DNA of 64,000 bases from Inia geoffrensis (Eukaryota > Chordata > Mammalia > Artiodactyla > Iniidae). Position 1 is the first letter of the stretch; each line of letters opens with the position of its first letter. The notes beneath the pieces are model-generated. The model was not told the DNA's origin. It saw nothing but the letters and a program-made list of their open reading frames with translations, and made no database searches. This document shows positions 1-12,401 of this stretch, in pieces. The stretch is taken from assembly GCA_036417435.1 (NCBI GenBank), contig CM070904.1, positions 63,124,408-63,188,407 of the forward strand, in the 5' to 3' direction. A program made the translations under genes and the position numbers.

Positions 1-479
1 TGTTACCTATAAAAGCTTGTAAAACATGTTTTAAAGGAATGCGTAAAGGCATAACATGCCTTTATTTTACGTACTACTTTATTTTAAAATGCCTTTACTT
101 TCACTTAAGATGTGAATGGCCTCATTATTGTTTACTACTCTTCCTTTTTACCTTTCTTTGCTCCTCAAAACATTTATCTTGGTGTAAAGTGTCGGTAGGA
201 ATAAAGTAGTTCACTCTTTTTTTTTTCTACTGAAGCTACTGGTATTAGAATAAAGGCGCTTCTCGTTGTTTCTGATTGAAGGCTTATTTCTTCTATTGTA
301 CATTGTGAGTACTTTGCCATAAACTTGTTTTCCACCTATTAGAATTTAAAATGTTTGTATCCTTTGTTCCAGGCCTTAATTTTCAGAAATATGTTCTGTT
401 AAAACTTTTAGGCAGGTATGCTAGGCTATATATTCAAGAAGATTCATTAATAATTAGGAATATTTAAATTATGATACCC

Positions 480-1130
480 ATTCAAAGATTATTTTGAGCA
501 CCTTCTCAATGTATTGTATCAGGAACTGCTCTAAGTTACTGGGTCTACAATGAGTAGCAGAAATGCTCCCTACTTCATGAAATGGTGGCACAGACTAGTT
601 AAGCAGAGAATAGTCAAACAATCCTGTAAATGTAAAGTTTCAAACTCTGATAAGTATTAGGAAGAAAAGTAAACTGCTTTTAAAATGTCTGTTAGGGATT
701 TGACCTAATTTAGAGAAGACAATTTTTATGAAGTGATTGTGGAAGGGCAAGGTTGGGGGGCTTTCCAGGTACAAGCCCCATTGGCCTAAAGAACCGAAAG
801 TATAAGGGAAATAATGCAATGAGAAGAGTCAAGGGCAAGACTTTGTAGAGTTTTAGAGGCCATGTTGAAGATTTTTGGTTCTTTATTCTATAATCAGTAG
901 GGAGCCATTTAAGGTTTTTTGGGGGGACGGGTGGGAGGAGGAAAGAGTGGGTCTTATGATTAGATTTACATTTTGCAAAGAACACTATGGCTACAATGTA
1001 GAGTGGATTGGCTGATAGATTTAAGAAGAGCAGTTAGGCTATTGCAGTAGTTCATTAATGTTGGTTGCTTCAACTGTTATGTCTACATTGGAAATGAACA
1101 AGTGGATAGATTTGAGAGTATTTAAGATTA
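480..1130. mobile_element. ancient interspersed repeat remnant
   Basis: The text around 900-1060 (GGGAGCCATTTAAGG, AGGCTATTGCAGTAGTTC in diverged form) matches a common old mammalian repeat, also seen near 33840-34480. I do not name the family. Confidence 0.45.
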
Positions 1131-1517
1131 AAATTGACACTTGGTGGTGGATTGGCAATAGAACGAGTAAATGTCAAGGTTGGTTGTAGCTTTCTGGATA
1201 AATAGCGGTGCCATGTATTGAGAGAAGGAATACTAGAAAAGGACCGATTTGGTGGGGTTGCGGGGGGTTTGAAGGGTTTGTTAGTTGGAGGGAGGAGATC
1301 ATCGGATTTGAGTAAGTAAAATTTGAAATGCTTTTTCAGGAGCACTTGACCACATAGATATAGAGTTCAAAGGAGGGTTCTGCTAGAAGGAGAATTTGAA
1401 AGTCTGGGAAATAACCAACCACTGGGAATGAGATTGCCTGAAGGGAGAATATATAGCAAAAAGAGGACCTTGGTAGAGCTAGATAGACTCACATGAGTCT
1501 AGCCATGGTGCTTATTT

Positions 1518-1735
1518 AGGGTCTTGGGCATTGTGGTCAGGCAAACCTGTATTCAAATCCCAGCTCTACTACCTACTGAGAAACCTTGAGCAGGTTATTT
1601 TGTAACCCTTTGTGCCTCAGTTTTCTCATCTATAACATGTGGGAAATCGTCTCAGAAGGTTAGTTTAAGGATTAAGTGAGATAGAGAAAATAAAGCTCTC
1701 TAATTTCTGGAGCATAGTAGTCAGTGAAATGATCA
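1518..1735 (+). mobile_element. MIR SINE remnant
   Basis: Contains the MIR core pattern (a CCCAGCTCTACTACCTACTG region, then GTGCCTCAGTTTTCTCATCT) and a GGATTAAGTGAG tail. Old and diverged. Confidence 0.8.
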
Positions 1736-1769
1736 TATGATGATAATGTATTGATGAAAAATTTGGTTG

Positions 1770-2030
1770 CAGAAAAGTTCACATTTTTAAAAAAAGATAC
1801 ATACACATGTACACAGAAGTTTTGAAAGGGCAAATGCCAAAGTGTCAGTAGTAATTACCTCTGAGGAGGAAAGGAGAGCAAAGTAAAGGAAGAGACTGTC
1901 ACTTTTACTTTGTATGTATCTGGGGTTTTGTTATGGTGGTAATGGTGGACATTTTGTTGTTTTTTGCATTGTTTTCAACAAACGTGCTACTTTTGTAATT
2001 TTTAACGACAATTTTGTTTCTTAATCATTT
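1770..2030 (+). mobile_element. old L1 (L1M-like) 3' end
   Basis: Diverged L1 3' sequence: 'ttacctctgaggagg' followed by 'ttttactttgtatgtatct', as in L1M 3' ends. Confidence 0.55.
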
Positions 2031-2344
2031 CTGAGCCTATTTTGTCTCTTTGTAAACTTCGAACAACCAGAGTTTGTTTTTTTGCTTGACAGAATGTTGA
2101 TTCAATGGAGATACCACACTGATTTCTTGAACAGAAGCTTCTGAGTCCTAGATTACCGTGAACTAGAAGGACTGAGAAACTGGCTTAGAGCATGGGGTAG
2201 TTGTGTGGTAAGTCTGGTGACAAATTGCCTATGTACAGTGATAATCAGAGCTTTAGTTAATGGACATATGCACTACATGCTATAGTAATAGATATTATGT
2301 GGAAACGTTCATTATTACAGGAAAGTAACTGATGTTTTCAAAGA

Positions 2345-2465
2345 GCTTATTAGGTACCATAATAAGCAATCTCCTTCAATCCTGTAAGTAAATATTATTT
2401 TCATTTCAAAGTGAAAGAAACCAAGGCTCAAAGAAGCTGAATAAATTAATCAGGACCAAAATGCA
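2345..2465 (-). mobile_element. MIR-like remnant
   Basis: Reverse-oriented MIR/MIR3-type words (a tract resembling 'ttcaaagtgaaagaaaccaaggc' in diverged form). Short and old. Confidence 0.5.
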
Positions 2466-5400
2466 ATATTGTAAAATAAAAATAGTTTACCATTTGGCAT
2501 GCAGAGAAATTGGTGACAGCACTGTCACTTAATAGTAGATAATCAGATTGATAATCTGATCTGTCAAATTGCAGATCTCCTGGGTGAGTCTTGGTGTCAG
2601 GAAGGTGGGAGAGGGCAGGGTTTATAACTCCTTAGTTATAGGAGAATATAGCAGAGAATGGTTTAGCAATGAGCTGTGTAAACCATACCTCTGAGTTTTT
2701 AATCCTATACCGTCTCTTTTTTTTTTTAACCTAAAATTGAAGTTAGTTTTTAGTTTACCAAAGTTTCAAGATAAGACAATTAGTTTGTATCTGAAGTGTT
2801 ATGTATTGGAATAATTAATATTTAATTATCTTCCTTCATGAACTGTGGGGCTCCGTATTGAGAGCTTTTGTGGTAGCCAAGCAAATCCTTCAATAAAGCT
2901 TTTGTCCTCTTTGTTAATCTTCGAACAGTTTGAAAGGTTTTTAAACCAAGGTCTTTTCTTTTAATCCATTCAATATTTACTAAAATTTTTATTCTTTCTA
3001 TACTTAGAGGAAAAGAATGTTATGTCTCATAATATTGGGATTAGTTCTTGAGGATGAGAATAGATAATGTTTGACCTATTTAGAGAATTATGGATGACTT
3101 AAGGACACTTGAACTTTTTTTTCCATTTAGGAAATACGTGCTTTGGAAAATATGAAAAATGAGAATTTTCAGTATCAGCAGTAGGAAAAAATTCAATTTA
3201 TAGAACTCTATATTAATATTTATGAAACCCATGAAAACTTGAGCAGCTGTATGTCCAAAATTATAGAGAATATGCTGCCTTAGTTTTGAAGATGGATTGA
3301 AATTTTGCCTGGATAAAGGGACATTTCTTAAGATAAGCTTTTTGCTTTATTTATGATAGTCGAAAGTATGTATGGACAACCATTTTTAGTAAATTCAAGA
3401 TGTGTACTGTATTTAATCACCATTGTTTTAAGTTTTGCTTTTGAACACTGAGAAAGAAATACAAAGTACATTCTGGCACCAAGTACCTAAGTACCTGTTT
3501 ACCTCTTTAGATGCTGATAGACCACTTGTTTTGCTAGTCTTTGGAACTGGAAGGAGTGTCAAATACACAGAAGCCAGAGTCATCTCGGCCAGATGGTGTT
3601 TGATACAGATGGATGGTTAGTTGTCATGCAGATCTCCTAGTTGGTAACTTGTTGCTGCCATCTGACTCAAAGAATCATTCACACACACTGGCTGTCAAAA
3701 GCATCTTCTCTTCTGTCTGTTTTAGCTGTCATGTCTGTGCTCTGTACAGAAGTGTTGACAAGACATTGCTGTTGTACATTTTCAATGTGGTTGTTAGTGA
3801 TTTTTCTGTTTTGTTGGGTCTTTGGTAGTGCTGGAATGTACTTGCTTTTTAATTGTACTGGTTTTTTAAAAAAATACTGTGACAGTGCAACAATTATCTG
3901 ACCTTTTAAAAAGACTTTTCAGATAGTAAGTTTGTTAACATCTGTTCAGTGAACAAAAGCATTTACTAAAAAGAAAAAAAAACCAAACTTCTTGTTCCTG
4001 TTAGTTTCCAAACACAGCAAGTAAACTGAATTCTGCTGGTTATTTCCCAGTTTGATACAGTATCCTCTTCTGGACTTCCCCTCTCATAGCCTTGTGGTCA
4101 GAAGCTTTATACTATTTTCTAAATATGTATTTTCTTTTCTCGAATTAGTACATTTTTTTCTGATAGTATAAGCTTCCCTTTTTTTCCAAAAAAAGAAAAA
4201 GAAAATCTTCAGACATGGCCTATTTTTTTTGCATCCATCTTCTGAAACTTAATTTCCTTTTGTCTTATTTACCTACTGACCTACTGTCTCTATTTTTCCT
4301 ATTTTCCTTATAGAAATGTAAGCAAAACCTTATCTCCATTCCTTCAGGTTACTTCTGAAGGCATATCTATTTCTCTTATATTTCCTTATAAAACTTAGTT
4401 TATTTATTCGACTAATATTTATTGAGCATCTCAGTGTGTGCTAGGTACTGTGCTGTACTCTGGAGATGGGGTACTCAGGAGAAAATAGTCTCTGCCCTTG
4501 AGGAGGTCGTAGTCTAAAGGGAAATCATACATATAAACATTTAGGCTAGACTACTGTAATTGATATAATGTAAGTATGTGGAAAGAACAGTAAAAGAACA
4601 TGGGTCATTGCTGTTCTATTTCCCCTGCTATACTTCCAGAGTATTGGTTTTTAAATTATTACAGAATTTGCTTAAGTTTATAAAGTACTTTGTTAAGTTG
4701 TTTAAGAAATAGTTCAAAGCTTCAACTTGAAATTATTGTTGATCTATAGATTTTTTTTCCAGCTAATGAAAACATTTTCAGCTTTATTCATTTATTGTAA
4801 TATGTTATATGCAGATGTGCTAAAGTATATTTTTAAGCCAGAAACTAGAAGATGAAAATTACCTGGCAGAGGCTTTCTGAGTTGGTTCCAAAAGAAAATA
4901 CAAGTCATTTGTTTTTTCATTAAGGTTGGGGGAAAATATATAGTACATGGAGAATGGACTGAGGCTTGAATAACTTATACATTTATTCTGGGCCCATCTC
5001 TAACTTACTAAGTTTTTTGTACTGGTTACTTAATGCTGGATAGTAGAATATATATAGCTCTCAAAGAATAGTGAAAGAATGGGTAATTTTTCATTGATAT
5101 TTATGAAAAGCTTTGAGTTCTTTAGAGAAAGTACTAAATACACAGAAGTAGATAGTACAGACTGTAATATCAGCACGTTTGCTGATTCCTCAGCCCTGGT
5201 GGCTCTGTGTAGCCAGGTAAATTTAAAGTATTACAGAATTTGCATTATAGATTTAAACCCTTCTTACAGTCAACCTACCCACTCTTTCTAGGGGCTTGGA
5301 TGTAAGTTTATGTAGGAATAAGAAGTCTTATTTGGGGAAGCCTGGCCCTAGACTGGAATTTGGTATCCAAGGTTCTGTTCTCAGACTCCTAGTCATAGGA

Positions 5401-6729
5401 CATATGGTTCAGACAGATTCAAAAGACTCATTCTTTTATTCATAATAATAAAAATTTACTCGGATTTTCTTTTAATTGGATTCTTTACCTCTTTTATTTT
5501 TTCAATAAGCATGTACTGAATTCGTCCTATGTGTAAGTTACTTTGCAGAGTTCTGTGGGAGTATCAAGTTGTATGATACTACCCTCAGGCAACATGCAAA
5601 GACAACACGCCACTTGGGTTATTTACCATCTTTTCAGTTACTCATGTTTGAAGGGTAATACTTATAAAATTTCACCTTTTATTTGGGAAAATGTGGTATT
5701 TTGCTTTCATTTCTTAAGCTAATTTACTTTGGGAATCTAGGAACAGCTGTGTATATAAAGAACTTTAGGTTTATAGATCTCTGAAAATAATAGAGCTTCA
5801 TTAATTTTGAACTTTGATTAAGTATCAATTCAAAATAGAATATTTAGTATCTATTGAAGGACAGTCCAAGATTATTATAACCCCATTTCATATTTCAAGG
5901 AATTTACAATTTAGTCATTTATATGTTCTTCTAGTGATAGAAATTGTTAAAGAATTCTCTATTATTTTTTGATCATATATTTTTCAGACTTTGTGTTAAT
6001 TTGATAATTGTAATGGAACATTTTCAAATTTCGGGTTTGCAACATTTGTATTCTCTAATGCAAACTCGTGTCTTCTTTCATTGCTTAATTCTCACAGCCA
6101 CTGCAATGAAATAGTAAGGTGAATGGATTAAAAATATAAGGGAAATTGTAGTATTTAAGATATCCACTAGAGATTAACCATGTGTTCTCTTGACTTCTTA
6201 AAACTTAATCTTAGAAGTTTCTGATCAATGTATTTTATAATTTGTACATGTCCCTTTGATTTTCATAGTGTTTTAGCTATAGCCACTTCCTTTGTGTTTT
6301 TGTACTCTAAAAGTAAATTCAAAAGTGTGTTTATTTAAAAGACATGAAATCTTCACTTTTTAAAGTTAGTGTGTATTTTTACAGAATAACTTTAATATCC
6401 ATTTTGTCATTCATGCTTTTTTTGTTATTATTAAGGATTAAATTCTAAATTATAATTTTTATCCAAGAAACTATACATTGAACTCTTAACTGAAATTTCT
6501 TTAAGAAGATTTTAAAAATTTTACAGTGTTTAAAGCATTTTAAATCACTTATGTTTGTAATGATTATAAATGCATTATTGGATCCTATTTTTAGCTAATA
6601 AATAAATGCTCCAGTACCTGGGAAATGGCAATATGGGTAACTCATATCTATATGTAATTATTAAGGGGCAGTAAATGTATGTACATGTCTGTCAGTAAAT
6701 ATCAGGCTAACTGGTTTTTATGTCAGCAG

Positions 6730-6838
6730 ACTGAGAACTATGAGCAGAGAATACGTGAGCAACAGGAACAGCTGTCACTTCAACAAACTATTATTGACAA
6801 GCTAAAATCACAGTTACTTCTTGTGAATTCCAGTCGAG
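6730..6838 (+). CDS. TANK: TANK coding exon, residues 34-70 (coiled coil)
   Basis: The exon encodes TENYEQRIREQQEQ... through ...LLLVNSSR, plus the first base of an Asp codon. It is rich in Gln, Glu and Leu with heptad-like spacing, as expected for the N-terminal coiled coil of TANK that supports self-association and partner binding. The donor is CGAG/gtatgt. The acceptor is a tandem CAGCAG, so the exon may start at 6727 or 6730. The 6730 start reproduces the known protein; 6727 would add one Gln. It is 109 bp and ends in phase 1, matching the next exon, which begins with the last two bases of the Asp codon. The preceding 33 residues are not in the window. Confidence 0.93.
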
Positions 6839-7943
6839 GTATGTTCATGTTAAATTTTTATTTATTTCTTAAACCTCTGGGAGAAAAGAAAGATGGAAGT
6901 TAAGTTTTTCTATTTTATTTCTCCATTGTTTCTCAGTAGTTCTGATATTTTAATAACTGTGGTACAGTTAACGTTTATTTAAGAAATGAACAGTTGCAGG
7001 AAATGGGAAAATGGACATTCACATATATTATCTGGTGGAACTCTTAAGTTGATAAAACTTCCTAGAAGACAATTTGTCAATAAATAGCAAAAGCTTTTAA
7101 AATGTCTGTGCCTTTTAAACCAAAAGTTCAAGTCCTAAGAATATATCATAAGAAAATATTTCTTTAAGTACTCAAGGTATATATGCAAGGATGCTCATCA
7201 CAGTATAATTTCTAATAATGGAAAACTAGAAATAAATGTTCAACAGTTAAATTACAGTCATTTGTGTAGTGAACAGCTATGTAGCCAAGAAAAGTGATAA
7301 TAGGTGTTCAGTTACAAACATGAGACATATTCATTATATATAGCAAACTGAGCAAAGCAAGATAAAAAATAAATGTAATTTTATCTATGCAAAAATAAAG
7401 ATTCTTTTGTGCATTTATATGTATTGGAAAAGAAAAATTCTGATAAAATATAAACCAAAATTGTTAACAGGAATAATTCACAGATAATAAAAACTGTGGG
7501 TAGCTATTATTCTTTTCAGCATGTCTGCATTTTCTCATTTTTTAATAATAAGCATAGAGTATTATACAAATAATTATAATAAACAAGAAATGCATACCTG
7601 AAAATATGACTTAAATAAAAGTTTAATTACATTGCTGATGATAAGATACAAAGAACATACTTCTAGTTTTCTAAATTCTACATATTTTACATACTACTGA
7701 TATTGGAAGAGTAGGGGTTTTGTGTGTTTAGTGGGAATGAAAGTAAAAAATATGAATCAAATATGCCAAAATCTAAATGGACAAATTGTCAAAGTAACTA
7801 TTATCTAAAGAATTTTTTAAATTCATAGTTTAAAATCTCTACTCTTTAAAATTAGGGATTTGGGTTTGTATTCTTTTTACTTTTCCAGGTGGTACCAAAA
7901 ACAAGGATTTCCCACTTATGTCTAAGAGGTTTTTGTCTTACAG
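6839..7943 (+). other. TANK: TANK intron
   Basis: 1.1-kb AT-rich intron. The stretch at about 7140-7560 reads like the 3' end of a very old L1 in + orientation (a diverged piece of the L1M 3' region). Nothing else is recognised. Confidence 0.75.
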
Positions 7944-8062
7944 ATAACAGTTATGGCTGTGTTCCCCTGCTTGAAGACAGTGAAGCAAGGAGGAATAATT
8001 TGACTCTGGATCAGCCACAAGATGATGTAAAATCACGAATACCAAAAGAAAAAGAATCAAAG
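7944..8062 (+). CDS. TANK: TANK coding exon, residues 70-109
   Basis: After the acceptor tcttacag the exon completes Asp70 and encodes NSYGCVPLLEDSEARRN... to ...IPKEKESK. This is the linker region between the N-terminal coiled coil and the TBK1-binding part. It is 119 bp and ends in phase 0. The donor AAG/gtagac is weaker than the consensus. That agrees with the known use of read-through here to make a short TANK isoform; the in-frame extension is listed separately. The end of the exon, rich in Lys and Glu, is more diverged from human TANK than other exons. The next coding exon is 22 kb away. Confidence 0.93.
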
Positions 8063-8104
8063 GTAGACTGCGCTGCCAGTTTATTCCCTAAAAGAAATAA
8101 ATGA
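8063..8104 (+). CDS. TANK: TANK short-isoform extension (donor read-through to stop)
   Basis: If the donor at 8063 is not used, the reading frame continues for 13 codons (VDCAASLFPKRNK) to TGA at 8102-8104. Polyadenylation signals AATAAA follow at 8367 and 8432. The product would be about 122 residues: the coiled coil without the TBK1-binding, TRAF-binding and zinc-finger parts. A short TANK isoform of about this length (119 residues) is known in human. That this extension corresponds to it is my inference from position and length. Confidence 0.5.
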   Translation, partial: VDCAASLFPKRNK

Positions 8105-8366
8105 GAAATCGGGCTTCTTGAATTATTTAGTCAGTATTCTATCACATTTGGGATGGGCAGGAATGCTGGAGAAAGTGGATAAGATTCTTTTCAACCCTAA
8201 CACTGCTATTGCAAGAATCAAACTTTAAATGGTGGTACATAACACATCTTCCCCATTTTATTTTCCTGAAATGGATCCACCACTGGAATTCTAAACAGAA
8301 GTTCTCTCTATACAAACAAGTAACTTACATGTTCCTAAATATATTTGAAGCACTATTTCCAAGTAA

Positions 8367-8437
8367 AATAAAGACTTAAATTTCCTATTTCCTAGTATTC
8401 CCTTTTCTATCTCACAGGTGTTTATCAATGAAATAAA
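8367..8437 (+). terminator. candidate intronic polyadenylation signals for short TANK
   Basis: Two AATAAA hexamers (8367-8372 and 8432-8437) lie 260-335 bases after the read-through stop. They would end a composite terminal exon that begins at 7944. Such hexamers are frequent in AT-rich DNA, so this is supported only by position. Confidence 0.35.
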
Positions 8438-8599
8438 AGATTTTACATCGAAAAAAATAAGATAGTAAGACACAGATGATTCTGGGCTAGAAAAGAGCAT
8501 TCTAGTTTTTTCATTTGCCTGTGTTTAATTAAAAAACAAAATCCGCCTAACTAGCTTAAGCAAAAGTCTTCATTGAAGCAATATAAAAAAGAATATTGC

Positions 8600-9000
8600 A
8601 TATCTGCCGAGAGATGTGTACAAAGATGTTCATGGTACATTGGTTAGAAACAACCTAAACATCCGCCAGTAGCAGAATGGTATATCTTTACAATTAAACA
8701 TTTTAGAAAAATTAAACTAAATATTTATATATTAATACACCTAGATTTCAAAAGCAATGTTGAGTAAAAAATGGAAATTTCAAAATGAAAAAATGGGAAT
8801 AATTTATTTAGATTTTTTAAAAATATAAAACATGACATTTATAAAAATATAAATGTGTAGTAGAAGTATAAAAAACATGCAGGAAGGGCATTCTTTAGAA
8901 AAATGAAGGTGGGGAGAAAAGAGACTGATTCTGGGAAAGGAATAAAGAGGGCTTCAGGTATATCTGTAACTTTTCTGTTTTTAAAGAAAAGTTCTGAAGA
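8600..9000 (+). mobile_element. old L1 (L1M-like) 3' end
   Basis: Has the typical order 'tgtacaaagatgttcatgg', 'aaacaacctaaacatccg', 'agcagaatggtatatc', then an A-rich end. Diverged. Confidence 0.65.
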
Positions 9001-10830
9001 AAATATGGCAGAATCTTAATGCTTGTTAAATCAGGGTGGTCGAGATATAGATGTATATTGTATTATTCTCTATGCTTTTCTGAATCATTGGAATTTTATG
9101 TTTAAAAATGAATTTTTTTAATGAGATGAGTTGGGTTTTAGTGAGATGAAACAGCTCTTGAGTGAAATAATATCTCCTAACAAATGAGGACACTTAACAA
9201 CCACAAGACAATTAAGTCAAGAGTGCTATATTTATTTATTTATTCCCTTCTAAATCAGGTAGGAGATTTTAACTTTGTGTGTCAAGGTTATTCAGTTACT
9301 TATCCCATAACTAAGACTATCTTAACTTGTTTTTACTTAACATCAAATCTGAGAAATCCAGTTTGACAGTTTCCTATAAATAAAAATTTTAGAATGAAAA
9401 ATTCCCCACAGTATCTCCCAGTTCATATTTCTTTATTTAGAATCATTATTGGTTTTTTTATTTGAATCATTCAGCTCTCTTCACCCCCACTCCAATTTCC
9501 GTTTATCTAAAACTGCTAGTAAACACAAGAAACTGTGCCACTGGAACATGTTCAGGTTTATTTTGCAAAAGACAAAATTCAGAAACAGTGATTCTGAGTT
9601 TTAGAATACAATTTTGTGATAGAGCCTATTATAGTACATTTTAGAATCATTGAACTACTATAAAATGCTGACATAAATTTAGTGCTTAAGTAAATAATAT
9701 TTGCAGACCATTTTCCTGTTTCAGAGACTTCTAAATGTCATGATTTATCATCAATTTTTAGTCAAAATTCTTATATTTATTCCAATTATAACATTTCTCT
9801 GAAAATAATAAAATATCTCCAGTTCAAGTACATAGAAAGTGTTTTTGAAAGTAGCAGTCTTGATTAGAACAAAGGGGATAATGTGAAAGGCTCTAAGATA
9901 CATTAATAATTTAGTTTATTTTGAATGTGGATAATTTGTCATTATGAAAGTTTTAGAGTTTGTCAGTTAGTGTGCAAAGAGAACCTTCAAACAGATTTCT
10001 TTTTAAAATTATGTTTTAATTTTGTAAGATGTCTTTATGTCTCAAATATATATATATCTGAACAGCTGGGCTGAAATTAAGTGTAAGTAACAGAAATCAT
10101 GTCAAAGGTACCTTATTTCCAAAGAATTAATAATGTTGCATCAATTATAACCTTATTTGTTGACAGACCATAAGAGGGAAAAATATAAAGCTCCAAGTAG
10201 GAAATAAATCTAAATTCAGTGAGTTCTCTTAATTATCTTTACTAACAGGGGAAAGATTTATTTGACAGCTACGTATTTAACTCTTTGAATAGCTCATCAA
10301 CTCAATCTTTTTGTACTATAAAAAAAATTAGCAGTTTTATATTTCAGTTTTCTAATCTTCCTTTATATATCTAGAGCCAAAGTGCTAATGAGCACTAAAC
10401 ATATAAAGGATTAAAGAGAAGAAATATATTCTAAAAGAATGGATAAATTGGATTTATTGAGTATTTAAGAGCTGGCTATATATGCATTGCAAAAATTAGT
10501 CCTAATTTAGAAAAATACTGGCCAGTTGAAATTAAAATCTTTTCCATTGGCATATATGTTGATCTGAGCTAATTAAGTTATAATTAAATACACTTTTAGG
10601 TAATACAATTGAAATCCTTTCCTGAAGGAGTTTGATTGGCATGGATATCATTAAGGTTTTTCCAAAATGAAAATATTCCATATTGATTGCTTGCAGTTTT
10701 GTCAAAGTATGCATGTATACACAAGACAAAACCTAGAAGGTAGTATGCAGAAATGGCTAAAATAATGATACAGTTTTCTGTTTTCAATATGCTTTTATTT
10801 TATTAGCCTTCTCAAAAGCTAATTGATTTT

Positions 10831-10962
10831 ATTTTTTTTACTGAAGTATAGTTAATTTACAACATTATGTTAATTTCTGCTGTACAGCAAAGTGACTCAG
10901 TTACACATATATATATATTCTTTTCCATTATGGTGTATCATACTGAATATAGTTCTCTGTGT
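10831..10962 (-). mobile_element. short 5'-truncated L1, antisense
   Basis: Reverse complement of an L1 3' end (poly-T, then ACTGAAGTATAGTTAATTTA), the same sequence as the starts of the L1s at 13967 and 16431. Only about 130 bp remain. Confidence 0.75.
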
Positions 10963-11560
10963 CATGAAAAACTTAACTGATTTTAGAAATTACATTCCCA
11001 ATCAGTTGGCCTAGCCTCTGTAATGAATTAGTGAGTTAATAGAAACGTTTTGAACCAACAACAGAAGGAGGCTACTGCTAACCACTCACAGTCCTTTCCT
11101 CCTCCTATTCGGTGGGTAGTTTGAGGACTGTTACCTTGTTTGGGACTTGGTTAGGTTATTTGAAAAGGGAAAGACCCCCAGACATTATGGCAAATGGCAA
11201 CTATGGCTGCCTTGGAAAATGAGACACATAGAGTGGAGGAAAAAGGAATACGTTGAGGGAAAAGAAGACCTTTTAGAAAATTGTATTTGAGAAACATGAA
11301 ACATATAGTTTAGTCTGTTCATAGAAATCCTTCACAAAGAGCATGCAAGAGTCCTTTGATTTCTAAAAGGACATAAAAAGGTCAAGGTCGCAGAACCTGT
11401 GTCATTGGATGACCCTTAGTATTCTGCTTATAGTTTAGCGACATTAGAGAAGTACTCAGTTTAATGGAAAACTTTTCACCTCTTGTACACCACTGTAGTT
11501 TGTACAGTATTTCTTGTTGAGATAGGATTCATTGTATTATCTATCATATAACAAAGTACC

Positions 11561-11762
11561 GGGCTTCCCTGGTGGTGCGGTGGTTGAGAGTCTGCCTGAC
11601 GATGCAGGGGACCGGGTTTGTGCCCCGGTCCGGGAAGATCCCACATGCCGCGGAGCGGCTAGGCCCGTGAGCCATGGCCGCTGAGCCTGCGCGTCCGGAG
11701 CCTGTGCTCCGCAACGGGAGAGGCCACAACAGTGATAGGCCCGCATACCGCAAAAACAAAAA
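11561..11762 (+). mobile_element. CHR-type tRNA-derived SINE
   Basis: Complete short-form element: A-box region GGTGGTGCGGTGGTTGAG, B-box area, A-rich tail. Target duplication AAAGTACC at 11553-11560 and 11763-11770. Confidence 0.93.
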
Positions 11763-11799
11763 AAAGTACCCCAAATTTACCCTAATATATAGCAACAAC

Positions 11800-12150
11800 T
11801 ATTTATTAATCACTTTTTGTGGGTCAGAAATTCAGGAGTGACTTAGCTGGGTAGTTCTGATTCAGGATCTTATGTGATTGAAGTCAGAATGTGGCCAAGG
11901 GCTTCCAGTCACCTGAAAGCTTAACGGTGGTTGGAGGATCCACTTCCAAGATGGCTCACTCCAAGATGGCTGTTGGCAAGATACCTCACCGCATGGGCCT
12001 CTCATCACAGTGTGCCAGCTATCTTCCTCAGAGTAACAAAGAAAGAGAGCAAGAAGGAAGCCACAGTGCTTTCTACAAGCTAGTCTCTAAAATCACACCT
12101 TTGCTTCCACTTTATTCTGTTCATTAGAAACAAGTCACTAAGTGCTCCAG
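11800..12150 (+). mobile_element. ancient interspersed repeat remnant
   Basis: A diverged copy of a widespread old mammalian repeat recognised by 'gcttagctgggt'-like and 'ccaagatggctcact' segments. Family not named. AAGATGGC occurs twice (11948, 11963). Confidence 0.5.
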
Positions 12151-12236
12151 AGATAAAATAAGTTCTTCTTGGAAAAAAAAGAAAAAAGATTATCAAAGAT
12201 TTTGTAGACATACTGTATTTAAAAGCATCACAGGGA

Positions 12237-12401
12237 GACTTCCCTGGTGGTCCAGTGGTTAAGACTCCGCGCTCCCAATGCAGGGGACCCGGGTTTGATC
12301 CCTGGTCAGGGAACTAGATCCCACATGCCACAACTAAAAGAGCCCACATGCCACAACTAAGACCCAGCACAGCCTAAATAAATAAATATTTTTTAAAATA
12401 A
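12237..12401 (+). mobile_element. CHR-type SINE, variant with AT-rich tail
   Basis: Head ACTTCCCTGGTGGTCCAGTG, short body, AAATAAATAAATA-type tail. A perfect 16-bp target duplication (AAAAGCATCACAGGGA) lies at 12221-12236 and 12402-12417. Confidence 0.93.

Larger units (their letters stand above)
1..6726 (+). other. TANK: TANK intron (3' portion, upstream of first visible coding exon)
   Basis: AT-rich intron with no recognisable coding exon. It holds old, diverged repeats (MIR-like about 1518-1735 and 2345-2465, L1M-like about 1770-2030, and remnants at about 480-1130, 4400-4560 and 5490-5610). There are no CHR SINEs. One non-coding exon candidate at 2093-2207 is discussed in the findings. 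The short open frames here resemble no protein I know. Confidence 0.8.

Noticed and set aside
3435..3901. Cluster of short + strand open frames in the first intron
   Set aside because: Overlapping, short, no splice or family support.
1..6726. Search for the N-terminal 33 codons of TANK
   Set aside because: No sequence encoding the expected start was found; it must lie upstream of the window.
11561..11650. tRNA-like A and B boxes that could suggest a tRNA gene
   Set aside because: They belong to the SINE head. No cloverleaf with a proper anticodon arm and acceptor stem is kept.
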